DNA of 64,000 nucleotides from Bifidobacterium breve (GCA_945860275.1 CAMAPN010000001.1:62001-126000); one strand, 5' to 3'; counted from the first letter of the stretch, positions 46,421 through 55,479 are shown. Program-made: numbers and translations. Notes: generated by a model not told the origin, from the letters alone.

Positions 46421-47116
46421 TTGGGCACGGTAATACTCATTCGCCACGCGCGCAGTACCGCCAATGCAAACAATATTTTGGCTGGCCAAAGCCCGGGCGT
46501 TCGACTCGACCCCACGGGAGTGGAGCAGAGTAAGTCTCTTGCTGATCTTCTTGGAGAATTGCCCATCAATCGAGTTTTTGTGAGCCCTTTAGAAAGATGT
46601 ATTGACACAATTTCCCCATGGTTAACCAAATATGGCAACAGCGTCGAAGTGCATAGCGAGCCAAGAATTATCGAACCTGATTATGGAACGTGGAGTGGTC
46701 GCTCTCTTGAGGAATTGACGCTAGAGAAACTATGGAGCGATGTGCAACATAATCCCGCTGAAGTGACTTTCCCCAGCGGTGAGAAATTCGCAGACGTATG
46801 GAATCGAGTTGCTGACTTCTATGCACAAATTCGGGAGCTGGCAAACGATGGCGGAAATTACATTGTGGTTAGCCATGGGGACATCATTAAATTTCTCATT
46901 GCGAACGTGCTGAATATTCGATTTGAACATTTTCAAGCTCTCGTCGTTGAGCCAGCCTCTATTTCTATTGCGCAATTTTCCGAAAAGCGAGCTCGATTGG
47001 TGCAATTCAATAGATCTGCCCAAGAGATTGACGCCTTAGTGAGATCTCTATCTCCGGCCACTCTCGGTGGCGAAAGTGGTCAAAAATTCCGTTCCTCTAC
47101 ACAGGGGAGTAATTAA
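46421..47116 (+). CDS. Histidine-phosphatase-family protein (MSMEG_4193-like)
   Basis: 231 residues of the phosphoglycerate-mutase fold. The phosphohistidine motif is LIRHARSTANA, then SPLERCIDTI, the acidic EPDYGTWSG and the second histidine in VVSHGDIIKF; the active site is complete. TTG start with AGGGGG 6 nt upstream. It belongs to the actinobacterial family that occurs with DUF3090 and SCO1664, its next two neighbours here. Substrate unknown. Confidence 0.85.
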   Translation: MGTVILIRHARSTANANNILAGQSPGVRLDPTGVEQSKSLADLLGELPINRVFVSPLERCIDTISPWLTKYGNSVEVHSEPRIIEPDYGTWSGRSLEELTLEKLWSDVQHNPAEVTFPSGEKFADVWNRVADFYAQIRELANDGGNYIVVSHGDIIKFLIANVLNIRFEHFQALVVEPASISIAQFSEKRARLVQFNRSAQEIDALVRSLSPATLGGESGQKFRSSTQGSN

Positions 47117-47118
47117 AC

Positions 47119-47643
47119 ATGCGTGAGATTCACGATTTCGAATTCCCAGAGCGATTTATCGCAGGAACTGTTGGGATGCCGGGCGAACGAACTTTTTATC
47201 TCCAGGCCATAGACGGTAGACGCAATGTTTCTGTCGCTTTGGAAAAGAATCAATTGGCAATCCTGGCTGAGCGCATCGTTGCTTTGTGTAAAGAATTGAA
47301 GATGGGTAAGGCCCAAGACCTGAAGCGAAATAACCGTCCGCTACCCCAATTGTTAACTCCGTTCTCTGAAGAGTTCCGCATTGTTGCACTCTCGTTAACA
47401 TGGAATGCGCAGACTGAGCAGTTGATTATTGAAGCTCAAGGCGGAGAAGAGAGCGAAATAGTCGAGGATATCGATACCGGTCCGCCGCTCTTGCGGGTAA
47501 CGCTCGCAATGGAAACGGCGCTCGGTTTCGCTTTGGACTCTTTCACTTTAATTAGCGCTGGTCGACCACCCTGCCAATTCTGTGGGGCACCGCTAGATCC
47601 ACAAGGGCATGTATGTCCGAGGGCAAATGGTTATCGACGCTAG
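47119..47643 (+). CDS. DUF3090-family protein with C-terminal zinc motif
   Basis: 174 residues. The N-terminal MREIHDFEFPERFIAGTVGMPGERTFYLQA is the family signature, and a C-terminal CQFCG plus HVCPRANGYRR suggests a zinc ribbon. No enzyme motif is recognised. It lies 2 nt after the phosphatase gene and overlaps the kinase-like gene, the order conserved in actinobacteria. Confidence 0.88.
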   Translation: MREIHDFEFPERFIAGTVGMPGERTFYLQAIDGRRNVSVALEKNQLAILAERIVALCKELKMGKAQDLKRNNRPLPQLLTPFSEEFRIVALSLTWNAQTEQLIIEAQGGEESEIVEDIDTGPPLLRVTLAMETALGFALDSFTLISAGRPPCQFCGAPLDPQGHVCPRANGYRR

Positions 47644-48334
47644 ATCGGCCATCGAATTCGGGGAAATAGAAATCACTGGAAGGTTGGTGGATGCCTCGAA
47701 CGCAACTTTATTTGGACATGTCACGGGAGCTAATGGCGAAGAAATATCTTTGATCTATAAACCAATCGCTGGTGAACGCCCATTGTGGGATTTCCCTGAT
47801 GGCACGTTAGCTGCGCGAGAGGTCGCTGCCTACCAATTTAGTGATTTTGCTGGCTTTAATCTGGTGCCTCTAACGATTCTACGAGATGGACCTTATGGTC
47901 TGGGCGCAGTGCAAGAGTGGGTAGAGGTAGATCAGGAGATAGACATCATTGATCTTGCTCAATCGAGAGATCAAGCCCTTCGCAGATTGGTTCTTTTCGA
48001 TGCCATCATCAACAACACTGACCGGAAGATTGGCCACTTGCTTCCTACGCGAACCGGAGAGCTTTTTGCCTGCGATCATGGCGTGTGTTTCCATCAGGAA
48101 GATAAATTACGAACAGTCTTATGGCAATGGCGTGCAGAGGAGCTGCTTGGCGAGGATTTTGATCTACTTCACTCTGTGAACAATCGTTTCGATGATTTTG
48201 CCTCACTTGTTGAAGAGTTGTTAACGCCTACTGAAATTGCAGCAACCAAGATGAGAATTGAAAGGCTGATCCAAACTCGGGTGTATCCATCTCCCTCTGA
48301 TGATTGGCCGGCGATTCCATGGCCACCAATCTAA
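47627..48334 (+). CDS. SCO1664-family predicted kinase-like protein
   Basis: About 235 residues, start MVIDARSAIEFGEIEITGRL. Possible kinase-fold landmarks: LIYKPIAGERPLWDFPDGTL with a lysine, AAREVAAY with a glutamate, NNTDRKIGHLL (catalytic-loop-like) and ACDHGVCFH (DFG-like), reminiscent of PI3/4-kinase-like folds. The C-terminus DDWPAIPWPPI is typical of the family. ATG 47609 is an alternative start; ATG 47627 has GAGGG just upstream. It overlaps DUF3090, so the two are coupled. Confidence 0.82.
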   Translation: MVIDARSAIEFGEIEITGRLVDASNATLFGHVTGANGEEISLIYKPIAGERPLWDFPDGTLAAREVAAYQFSDFAGFNLVPLTILRDGPYGLGAVQEWVEVDQEIDIIDLAQSRDQALRRLVLFDAIINNTDRKIGHLLPTRTGELFACDHGVCFHQEDKLRTVLWQWRAEELLGEDFDLLHSVNNRFDDFASLVEELLTPTEIAATKMRIERLIQTRVYPSPSDDWPAIPWPPI

Positions 48335-48363
48335 AGTATGCAGGAAAAGCTCATTTACCTGAG

Positions 48364-48375
48364 TAAACTCTAGGA
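48364..48375 (+). promoter_or_regulatory. Leaderless-type promoter of mshC
   Basis: TAAACT, then CTAGGA, then GTG 48376. AGGA directly abuts the GTG and is too close to act as a ribosome site. Confidence 0.5.
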
Positions 48376-49611
48376 GTGAAATCTTGGGCTCCGGTGTACC
48401 TACCACCAACCACGCAGAGAGAATTTCCCATTCTTGCGATTCATAACTCGCTAACTGGCAAGAAAGATGCCATTTCTGAAAATCCTGTAACTATGTATGT
48501 CTGTGGCATCACTCCTTACGATGCTACACATCTTGGTCACGCCGCTACATACCTAACATTTGATCTCATCAACAGGTACTTGCGACTCACTGGACGCGCA
48601 ATTGAATATGTTCAAAACATCACAGATGTAGATGACCCCCTTTTGGAACGCGCGCAGCGAGATAACGTTGAATGGGAGTCGTTGGCGGCCAATCAGATTT
48701 CGCTTTTCAGAGATGATATGACCGCGCTTCGTGTATTACCCCCCGATCATTATATGGGCGCTGTAGAAACTATCCCTTGGGTTATTGATGCTGTAAATGA
48801 ACTTAAGAAGCAAAATAGTGTTTACGAGATTGAAGGAGATCTGTACTTCGATATTTCATCTGATCCGGAATTCAATACTTACAACTTGCTATCTTACGAA
48901 GAGCAGATTGCGATATTCGCAGAGCGTGGTGGAGATCCACAGCGCCCTGGCAAACGAAACCCTCTGGATTGCTTGATTTGGCGAAGTGAACGAGAAGGGG
49001 AGCCTGCATGGCCATCACCATTCGGCGCGGGTCGTCCAGGATGGCATATTGAATGCACAGCGATAGCTCTTAAATATTTGACCGCTCCCATTTCTATCCA
49101 AGGTGGTGGCAGTGATCTTCATTTCCCTCATCACACGATGTGTGCCGCTGAAGGAAAAGTTCTTTCCAGCAAAGATTTTGCCAGGCGATTCGTTCATGCA
49201 GGAATGATCGGTTTAGATGGTGAAAAGATGAGCAAATCCAAAGGCAATCTCAAATTCGTTTCAGTGATGCGTGCAGCGGGAATTGATCCGTTGGTTATTA
49301 GAATTGCCTTGCTATCTGGACACTATCGAGAAGATCGCCCGTGGAGTGATGCATTGCTTGTACAGAGCCAAGCGCGTCTTGAATTATGGCGTCAGGCATT
49401 CTCAAGTCCTTATGGGGGAGATGTTGAAACGTTGATTATGGCAATGGCAGAACGTTTGAGTGATGACCTCGACACTCCGGGATCTTTTGAATTGCTCGAT
49501 GTTTGGGCGAGCGAAAGGGTACGGGCCTTGGCTTCTGAAGAGCGTGCAGAAGTTTCCGATGTTGGACAACTTTCCCGATTTTTAGATGCCGCACTCGGCA
49601 TCGCGCTTTAG
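48376..49611 (+). CDS. mshC: Mycothiol ligase MshC (cysteine:GlcN-Ins ligase)
   Basis: ATP-dependent ligation of cysteine to glucosaminyl-inositol in mycothiol synthesis. It derives from CysS but carries the MshC form TMYVCGITPYDATHLGHAATYL, with zinc-site GWHIECTAIA, GGGSDLHFPHH and KMSKSKGN near residue 285. 411 residues matches MshC rather than CysS (about 460). Its presence implies that the cell makes mycothiol, an actinobacterial trait. Confidence 0.95.
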   Translation: MKSWAPVYLPPTTQREFPILAIHNSLTGKKDAISENPVTMYVCGITPYDATHLGHAATYLTFDLINRYLRLTGRAIEYVQNITDVDDPLLERAQRDNVEWESLAANQISLFRDDMTALRVLPPDHYMGAVETIPWVIDAVNELKKQNSVYEIEGDLYFDISSDPEFNTYNLLSYEEQIAIFAERGGDPQRPGKRNPLDCLIWRSEREGEPAWPSPFGAGRPGWHIECTAIALKYLTAPISIQGGGSDLHFPHHTMCAAEGKVLSSKDFARRFVHAGMIGLDGEKMSKSKGNLKFVSVMRAAGIDPLVIRIALLSGHYREDRPWSDALLVQSQARLELWRQAFSSPYGGDVETLIMAMAERLSDDLDTPGSFELLDVWASERVRALASEERAEVSDVGQLSRFLDAALGIAL

Positions 49612-49624
49612 TCGGTAAACAGAA

Positions 49625-49650
49625 GAGAACCGCAGACGCTAACGGTTCTT
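49625..49650. terminator. Possible hairpin between mshC and the PAC2 gene
   Basis: AGAACCG (49626-49632) pairs with CGGTTCT (49643-49649) across a 10-nt loop, extendable by one G-T pair. It lies between convergent genes and overlaps the PAC2 3' end. No T-run follows, so terminator activity is uncertain. Confidence 0.4.
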
Positions 49651-50490
49651 GTCATCTCCTCGGTGGCGCAAATATCGTTCGAATTCGCGAGCAATAGATT
49701 CGCCAGATGCTTCAGGTAACTCTGCCGCATCTTTTGATTCCTCTAGAGATTGTACGTATTCTGAAATTTCTGAATCTTCTTGAGTGATTTGTGTTGCCCC
49801 AAGTTCCCACGCTCGCGCGTCATCGGGCAATTCGCCTTCGGGAATATTTATCTCGATTAAATCTTCCAAATGATTGAGTAAGGCGAGGGTCGCCTTTGGG
49901 CAAGGTGGACTAGCAACGTAGTGTGGAATTGCCGCCCAAAGTGAAACGGCGTCGAGGTCTCGTGCATTACAACCATCTTGCAAAGCGCCAAGAATTCCTG
50001 TTGGACCTTCATAACGACTCATCTCAACATCAAATCGTTTCGCCAAACCAGAATTCGCCGCTGAAAGCGTTACCGGTATTGGGCGAGTATGTGGCACATC
50101 AGCTAAGAGTGACCCAAATGACACTACGAGGGAGATGTCGAGATCTTCCCCCAGGGAGAGCAACTCCCCGATGAAAGTGCGCCACTTCATCGAAGGTTCC
50201 ACTCCGGCAACAACTAACAAATCACGATCAAAATCTGGGACTGTGATGGCGTGCACAGTTGTTGTCGGCCACGAGAGTTCCCGATCACCGTTCTCGTCGA
50301 GAAAGATCTGTGGGCGATTTACTTGATAATCGTAGAAATCTTCTGATTCAACCTCGGCAATCAATTGCGAAGGCCAGAGCGCCAGCAAATGTTCAACTGC
50401 TTTCGATGCAGCTTCACCTGCATCGTTCCAGCCCTGAAAGGCGGCGATCATGATGGGGTCCCGCAGCGCTGGAAGAGAGTAGATCTCCAT
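49639..50490 (-). CDS. PAC2-family protein (proteasome assembly chaperone fold)
   Basis: 283 residues. N-terminal PALRDPIMIAAFQGWNDAGEAAS and GFQ-like core LLVVAGVEPSMKWRTF match the bacterial PAC2/DUF75 family; the C-terminus GESIAREFERYLRHRGDD is the actinobacterial tail. The track start is 50496; ATG 50490 is preferred because TACTGT lies 6 nt upstream, the leaderless spacing used by its neighbours. It lies between mshC and metH as in Streptomyces. No proteasome genes are in the window, so the family name should not be read as function. Confidence 0.85.
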   Translation of the reverse strand: MEIYSLPALRDPIMIAAFQGWNDAGEAASKAVEHLLALWPSQLIAEVESEDFYDYQVNRPQIFLDENGDRELSWPTTTVHAITVPDFDRDLLVVAGVEPSMKWRTFIGELLSLGEDLDISLVVSFGSLLADVPHTRPIPVTLSAANSGLAKRFDVEMSRYEGPTGILGALQDGCNARDLDAVSLWAAIPHYVASPPCPKATLALLNHLEDLIEINIPEGELPDDARAWELGATQITQEDSEISEYVQSLEESKDAAELPEASGESIAREFERYLRHRGDDKNR

Positions 50491-50502
50491 GGCCATACAG
50501 TA
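50491..50502 (-). promoter_or_regulatory. Leaderless-type promoter of the PAC2 gene
   Basis: On the reverse strand TACTGT, then ATGGCC, then ATG 50490. The box decides between the two candidate ATGs. Confidence 0.5.
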
Positions 50503-50509
50503 GAGCAGG

Positions 50510-50522
50510 TACCCTTGCTCTA
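50510..50522 (+). promoter_or_regulatory. Leaderless-type promoter of metH
   Basis: TACCCT, seven bases, ATG 50523. It lies back to back with the PAC2 promoter with 7 bp between the -10 boxes; there is no room for a cobalamin riboswitch. Confidence 0.5.
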
Positions 50523-53500
50523 ATGAAAAGCCTTCGCGATACCCTCAAGGAACGGGTCCTGATTGTGGATGGGGCTATGGGCACAATGCTCCAGGAGCAG
50601 AACCCCACTCTCGAGGATTTTCAAGGTCATGAAGGCTGCAACGAGATTCTCAATGTCAGCTCACCAGAGATGGTGAAAAAGGTCCATCGCGCCTACCTCG
50701 AGGTTGGGGTAGATGGCATCGAAACGAACACTTTCGGCGCAAACTTTGGCAATCTCGCCGAGTATGGAATTGAAGATCGTATTTTTGAACTTGCCTACGC
50801 CGGAGCGAAGCTGGCGCGCGAGGTGGCCGATGAATTCTCTAGCACGCAACCACGCTGGGTGTTTGGCTCAATTGGACCAGGTACGAAACTTCCTACCCTG
50901 GGCCACACCACCTATGCCACCTTGCGCGATGCTTACCAAGAATGTGCACGCGGGTTAATTGAAGGGGGTTCGGATGCGCTCTTGGTGGAAACCTCCCAAG
51001 ATCTTCTCCAGACGAAAGCAGCTATAAATGGATGTCGAGCAGCGATAGATGATTCCGGAAAAGATTTATTACTCATCGCTCAAGTGACTGTTGAAACTAC
51101 TGGAACCATGTTGTTGGGCAGCGAGATCGGCGCAGCGCTCACAGCGCTGGAGCCTTTGGGAATTGATGTCATCGGCCTTAACTGTGCTACCGGTCCCGCT
51201 GAAATGAGCGAACACCTCCGACAACTTTCGCAGTCCTCATCAGTAATGCTCTCTTGTATGCCTAACGCAGGATTGCCGATCTTAGAAAGCGGTGGAGCGC
51301 GTTATCCGCTCACACCTAAAGAATTAGCGAAGAGTCTCTTAACTTTTGTAGACGACTATGGGTTAAACATAATTGGTGGTTGCTGTGGTACTACCCCCGA
51401 GCATCTAGCGGAAGTCGTACAGATATTTAATGAGAATAAAAGAAGCGTTACAACGCGGAGCGTAACTTTCGATCCTGGCGCAGCTTCGCTTTATCAGCAT
51501 GCTTCTTTTCGTCAACAGAACACCTACATGGCAATCGGAGAACGTACCAACGCAAATGGTTCTAAAGCCTTTCGAGATGCTCTACTGGAAAATGATTGGC
51601 AGCAGTGCCTTGAAATTGCAAAAGGTCAGATTCGAGAAGGCGCCCATATGCTCGATCTGTGCGTCGATTATGTTGGACGCAACGGAGTTGCAGATATGGA
51701 GCAACTTGCCGAGCTCTTTGCAACCAGTTCCACGCTACCAATAGTCCTCGATTCAACAGAGCCAGCTGTTCTTCAAGCAGGACTAGAGAAATTGGGTGGA
51801 AGGGCGGTCATCAACTCAGTCAATTATGAAGATGGAGATGGCCCTTCCTCGAGATTCGCCAAGATTATGCCGCTTGTTAAGGAGCATGGCGCCGCGGTTG
51901 TTGCGTTGACCATCGATGAAGAGGGTCAAGCGCGTACCTCTGATTGGAAAGTAAAAGTTGCATCGCGACTGATTGACGATTTAACGAACAATTGGGGACT
52001 TCGCGTCTCAGACATTCTTATCGATTCTCTCACCTTCCCAATCGCTACTGGGCAAGAAGAAACACGTCGGGATGGAATTGAAACGTTAGAAGCTATCAAA
52101 GAAATCAGATCTCGATACCCACAAGTGCAAACCGTCCTGGGAGTGAGCAATATTTCCTTTGGCTTGAATCCCGCAGCACGAATCGTCTTAAATTCGGTAT
52201 TCCTCCACGAAGCGGTTTCTGCCGGTTTAACTTCAGCAATTATTCACCCTTCGAAAATCACACCGATGATCCGAATCGACGAGAAATCGCGTGAGTTAGC
52301 CCTTGATTTAATTTATGATCGTCGAAAATACGATGCACTCTCGCAAGAAGTTATCTATGACCCACTCACGGAGTTCTTGACGCACTTTGAAGGCGCCGAA
52401 GTAACCTCGTCAAGAAATTCTCGGGCAGAACAACTGGCAGCCCTTTCCCTTCCAGACCGTTTAAAACAACGAATAATCGATGGCGAGCGAAATGGTTTAG
52501 AAGATGATCTAGAGCTAGCTATTTCCGAGGGGATGGCTCCATTAGACATTATTAATAGCCTTCTGCTTGATGGCATGAAGACTGTCGGCGAACTCTTTGG
52601 TAAGGGGGAGATGCAACTTCCTTTTGTACTCCAAAGCGCCGAAGTGATGAAGCGAGCGGTGGCTCATCTTGAACCAAAAATGGAGAAGAGCGATTCTTCT
52701 GGACGTGGGAAGATTTTGCTAGCAACCGTAAAGGGTGATGTGCACGATATTGGCAAGAATCTCGTTGACATTATCCTTTCAAATAATGGCTACAACGTGC
52801 ACAACATTGGAATCAAGCAATCAATCAATACGATCATTGAAGAAGCTGAAAAAGCGAATGTGGACGTTGTTGGCATGAGTGGATTGTTGGTCAAATCCAC
52901 AGTCATCATGAAAGAGAATCTCGAAGAACTGGCTATTCGGGGACTTGCCGAAAGGTGGCCAGTCATTCTTGGCGGCGCTGCACTCACTCGAGCTTTTGTT
53001 GAGCAAGATCTAGCAGAGGTTTACCCCGGCACTGTTCGCTATGCCAAGGATGCCTTCGAGGGATTGGACTTGATGGATCGCCTCATGGCGCTCAAACGTG
53101 GGGAACCTGGAGCGGCGTTACCTGAATTGCGTAAACGACGCACGAAGGTGGCCCGTTCCGATGAAGACGCTCGGGAGATAGATACCAAGCGCAGTGATAT
53201 CCGTACTGATAATGAAATACCAACACCGCCCTTCTGGGGCTCGCGCGTAATCAAAGGGATTCCACTCAATGATTACGTCAGCATGCTCGATGAGCGGGCG
53301 CTTTTTGTTGGTCAGTGGGGTTTAAAGGGTGGCAAAAGTTTTACTGAAATGGCAGAACTAGAAGGTCGACCTCGTTTGCGCCAACTGCTTAATGATATCC
53401 AGGTTAATAACTGGATTGAAGCGGCCGTTGTATACGGTTACTACCCCTGTTTTAGCGAAGGAAATGATCTTGTCATTCTCGATCCAGAAAAACCTCTTGA

Positions 53501-54008
53501 GCGTAAAGAAATCTCACGTTTAACATTTCCGCGTCAACGTCGCGATAGGAGACTGTGCCTCTCTGATTTCTTCGCATCGAAGGATAGTGGTCGAATAGAT
53601 GTGGTCGCCTTCCACGTGGTGACTATGGGTGAAGCGGTCAGTCGTGCGACTGGGAAACTTTTTGCTCAGAACAACTTCCGTGAGTATCTTGAATTACACG
53701 GCCTGTCAGTGCAACTGACTGAAGCCTTAGCGGAATATTGGCACGCTCGAATACGAGCAGAGCAAGGTTTTGGGATTGAAGATAGCTCCGAATTAGATTC
53801 TATTCTCGATCAAGGTTACCGTGGGTCGCGCTATTCCTTTGGCTATCCAGCTTGTCCTGACCTCTCTCAGCAAACTCAACTCTGCGAGTTACTTAAACCT
53901 GAACGAATTGGCGTAAATCTTTCGGAAGAGTTTCAATTGCACCCAGAACAATCAACATCTGCCATCATCGTTCATCACCCCGAAGCAAAATATTTCAACG
54001 CGACATGA
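50523..54008 (+). CDS. metH: Cobalamin-dependent methionine synthase
   Basis: 1161 residues with the full MetH layout: homocysteine domain (about 1-300; zinc cysteines in GLNCATGP and GGCCGTTPEH), pterin domain (about 330-620; AIGERTNANGSKAF), B12 cap and B12 domain (about 640-880; VKGDVHDIGKNLVD with the cobalt-ligating histidine near 741) and a C-terminal reactivation domain with RGSRYSFGYPACPDL. It regenerates methionine for MetK. Cobalamin is therefore needed, whether made or imported. The stop overlaps the HAD gene by ATGA. Confidence 0.97.
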   Translation: MKSLRDTLKERVLIVDGAMGTMLQEQNPTLEDFQGHEGCNEILNVSSPEMVKKVHRAYLEVGVDGIETNTFGANFGNLAEYGIEDRIFELAYAGAKLAREVADEFSSTQPRWVFGSIGPGTKLPTLGHTTYATLRDAYQECARGLIEGGSDALLVETSQDLLQTKAAINGCRAAIDDSGKDLLLIAQVTVETTGTMLLGSEIGAALTALEPLGIDVIGLNCATGPAEMSEHLRQLSQSSSVMLSCMPNAGLPILESGGARYPLTPKELAKSLLTFVDDYGLNIIGGCCGTTPEHLAEVVQIFNENKRSVTTRSVTFDPGAASLYQHASFRQQNTYMAIGERTNANGSKAFRDALLENDWQQCLEIAKGQIREGAHMLDLCVDYVGRNGVADMEQLAELFATSSTLPIVLDSTEPAVLQAGLEKLGGRAVINSVNYEDGDGPSSRFAKIMPLVKEHGAAVVALTIDEEGQARTSDWKVKVASRLIDDLTNNWGLRVSDILIDSLTFPIATGQEETRRDGIETLEAIKEIRSRYPQVQTVLGVSNISFGLNPAARIVLNSVFLHEAVSAGLTSAIIHPSKITPMIRIDEKSRELALDLIYDRRKYDALSQEVIYDPLTEFLTHFEGAEVTSSRNSRAEQLAALSLPDRLKQRIIDGERNGLEDDLELAISEGMAPLDIINSLLLDGMKTVGELFGKGEMQLPFVLQSAEVMKRAVAHLEPKMEKSDSSGRGKILLATVKGDVHDIGKNLVDIILSNNGYNVHNIGIKQSINTIIEEAEKANVDVVGMSGLLVKSTVIMKENLEELAIRGLAERWPVILGGAALTRAFVEQDLAEVYPGTVRYAKDAFEGLDLMDRLMALKRGEPGAALPELRKRRTKVARSDEDAREIDTKRSDIRTDNEIPTPPFWGSRVIKGIPLNDYVSMLDERALFVGQWGLKGGKSFTEMAELEGRPRLRQLLNDIQVNNWIEAAVVYGYYPCFSEGNDLVILDPEKPLERKEISRLTFPRQRRDRRLCLSDFFASKDSGRIDVVAFHVVTMGEAVSRATGKLFAQNNFREYLELHGLSVQLTEALAEYWHARIRAEQGFGIEDSSELDSILDQGYRGSRYSFGYPACPDLSQQTQLCELLKPERIGVNLSEEFQLHPEQSTSAIIVHHPEAKYFNAT

Positions 54009-54688
54009 TGGTTGGCTCAGTGAATTTTTCTCGTCACACGAATATGCCTGAAGCCGTTTTTTTCGATATGGATGGCCTTCTCGTAGATACCGAACCTTAT
54101 TGGCTCGAAACTGAACGCGAACTCATGGCCGATTTTGGCGTCATCTGGCGCTCTGAAGATCAACTGTATTGCCTAGGTGGTCCAATGCAAAAAGTCGGCG
54201 ACTACATGTCGTCACTGGCCCAAGGCCGGGAGAGTTCAGAGTGGTTCGCAGAAGAACTGATCAATCGAATGGCCAAGAAATTTGCGAACATTAACCTGAT
54301 GCCTGGCATCGCCGATTTACTCGACGAAATTCATGCTCTTGGGCTCTCGTGCGCGCTAGTTTCGGCTAGTCCACGCCGGTTAGTTGATGCGGTGTTAGCT
54401 ATCTTTGCCGTGTCACCTTTCAAGGTCACCATCTCAGCTAATGATGTACTTAGAGGTAAGCCGCACCCAGATCCATATCTCAAAGCAGCACAGCTCCTTG
54501 GTGTCGATATCGCTCAATCGCTCATCATTGAAGATTCTCCAACGGGTGTTACTGCTGCGCGAGCAAGTGGTGCATTCGTGATCGCCGTTCCTCACATCGC
54601 ACCAATACCAGATGCACCGCGCAGCGCAACTATTCAATCTCTATCAGGAAAAAATCTCAGTGAGCTGTGGAGCTTGTGTCAACGTTGA
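54005..54688 (+). CDS. HAD-superfamily phosphatase/phosphomutase-like hydrolase
   Basis: 227 residues of the beta-phosphoglucomutase-like HAD branch. Motif I VFFDMDGLLVDTEPYW, motif II SASPRR, motif III GKPHPDPYLKAAQLLGV and motif IV IIEDSPTGVTAARAS are complete. It follows metH by a 4-nt overlap, as in mycobacteria; the substrate is not known. ATG 54044 (MPEAVFFD) is a shorter alternative start. It overlaps the convergent nuclease gene by 10 nt. Confidence 0.88.
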   Translation: MMVGSVNFSRHTNMPEAVFFDMDGLLVDTEPYWLETERELMADFGVIWRSEDQLYCLGGPMQKVGDYMSSLAQGRESSEWFAEELINRMAKKFANINLMPGIADLLDEIHALGLSCALVSASPRRLVDAVLAIFAVSPFKVTISANDVLRGKPHPDPYLKAAQLLGVDIAQSLIIEDSPTGVTAARASGAFVIAVPHIAPIPDAPRSATIQSLSGKNLSELWSLCQR

Positions 54689-55467
54689 AGTTCGGGGGGA
54701 GTTCCGCCGAACTCTGGACAGATTTTCTGGTGTGCGCACCAATCACATAATCTGGATTTCCTCGTTGGCCATTCACCAGATCTCTTGGAATATTCGATAT
54801 CCGCAGCAATTTTCTCGATCTTTAGTTGTGTTTTCACAAGATCATCTTCAGAGGGGTCTTGCGTAAGAATCTTTCCATCCCCAAGGAATATCATCTGTAA
54901 GCGCTTTGGAACACGACCAAGCGTCTTCCAAAGAATTAATCCATAAAATTTCATTTGGAAGAAAGATTTCTCCTCAAAACCTACGCTGGGAGATTTTCCT
55001 GTTTTGTAATCAACAATTCGTATCTCTCCTGTAGGTGCAATATCAAGGCGATCTATATACCCGTGAATCATCAATTCATCAGATAAATTGATTTCAACAT
55101 GCGCCTCTAACTCAGATGGCTCAAAGCCTGTTGGATCTTCCAGCGAGAAATATCGTTCGAGCAAAGTATGTGCCGAGAGTAAGAACTCCTCTTCCTTAAG
55201 CACGGGAAGTAGTTCCTGAACATCCGCTCTAGTCTCTTTCATTTCGCTCCACAGCGGATGAAGGTCAGCCTGGACGAGAGTGAAATTCCGTTCACCTCGC
55301 GGATAGGTAAACAATTTTTCCAGCACTAAGTGGACCAAAGTGCCGCGAATTGCATCTATGCTCGGCGGTTCAGGCAATTTATCTATCGTTCGAAAGCGAT
55401 AGAGCAGGGGGCAGTTCAAGTAGTCGTTAGCCCTACTTGGAGAGAGTGTGGCTTTGTCTTCACTCAT
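54679..55467 (-). CDS. RecB/Cas4-like PD-(D/E)XK nuclease with predicted 4Fe-4S site
   Basis: 262 residues. Nuclease motifs: histidine in RGTLVHLVLEKLF, aspartate in GYIDRLDIAPTG, IRIVDYKTGKSP (ExK-like D...K) and QMKFYGLI. Four cysteines placed as in AddB/Cas4, one in DYLNCPLLYRF and three in CDWCAHQKIC, suggest an iron-sulfur cluster. It is divergent from trmI, an arrangement I recall from other actinobacteria. There is no cas gene or CRISPR array nearby, so a general DNA-repair role is more likely. Confidence 0.88.
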   Translation of the reverse strand: MSEDKATLSPSRANDYLNCPLLYRFRTIDKLPEPPSIDAIRGTLVHLVLEKLFTYPRGERNFTLVQADLHPLWSEMKETRADVQELLPVLKEEEFLLSAHTLLERYFSLEDPTGFEPSELEAHVEINLSDELMIHGYIDRLDIAPTGEIRIVDYKTGKSPSVGFEEKSFFQMKFYGLILWKTLGRVPKRLQMIFLGDGKILTQDPSEDDLVKTQLKIEKIAADIEYSKRSGEWPTRKSRLCDWCAHQKICPEFGGTPPELQR

Positions 55468-55479
55468 GGCAACACCTTA
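55468..55479 (-). promoter_or_regulatory. Leaderless-type promoter of the RecB-like gene
   Basis: On the reverse strand TAAGGT (55479-55474), then GTTGCC, then ATG 55467. It shares two base pairs with the trmI -10 box. Confidence 0.55.

Noticed and set aside
49639-50490. PAC2 gene as evidence for a proteasome
   Set aside because: The bacterial PAC2 family is widespread in actinobacteria and its name reflects fold only; no proteasome subunit is found in the window.
50491-50522. Cobalamin riboswitch before metH
   Set aside because: The divergent spacer is 32 nt and fits two leaderless promoters; no B12 box is seen.
54679-55467. RecB-like nuclease as Cas4 of a CRISPR system
   Set aside because: No repeat-spacer array and no other cas gene occurs in the window.
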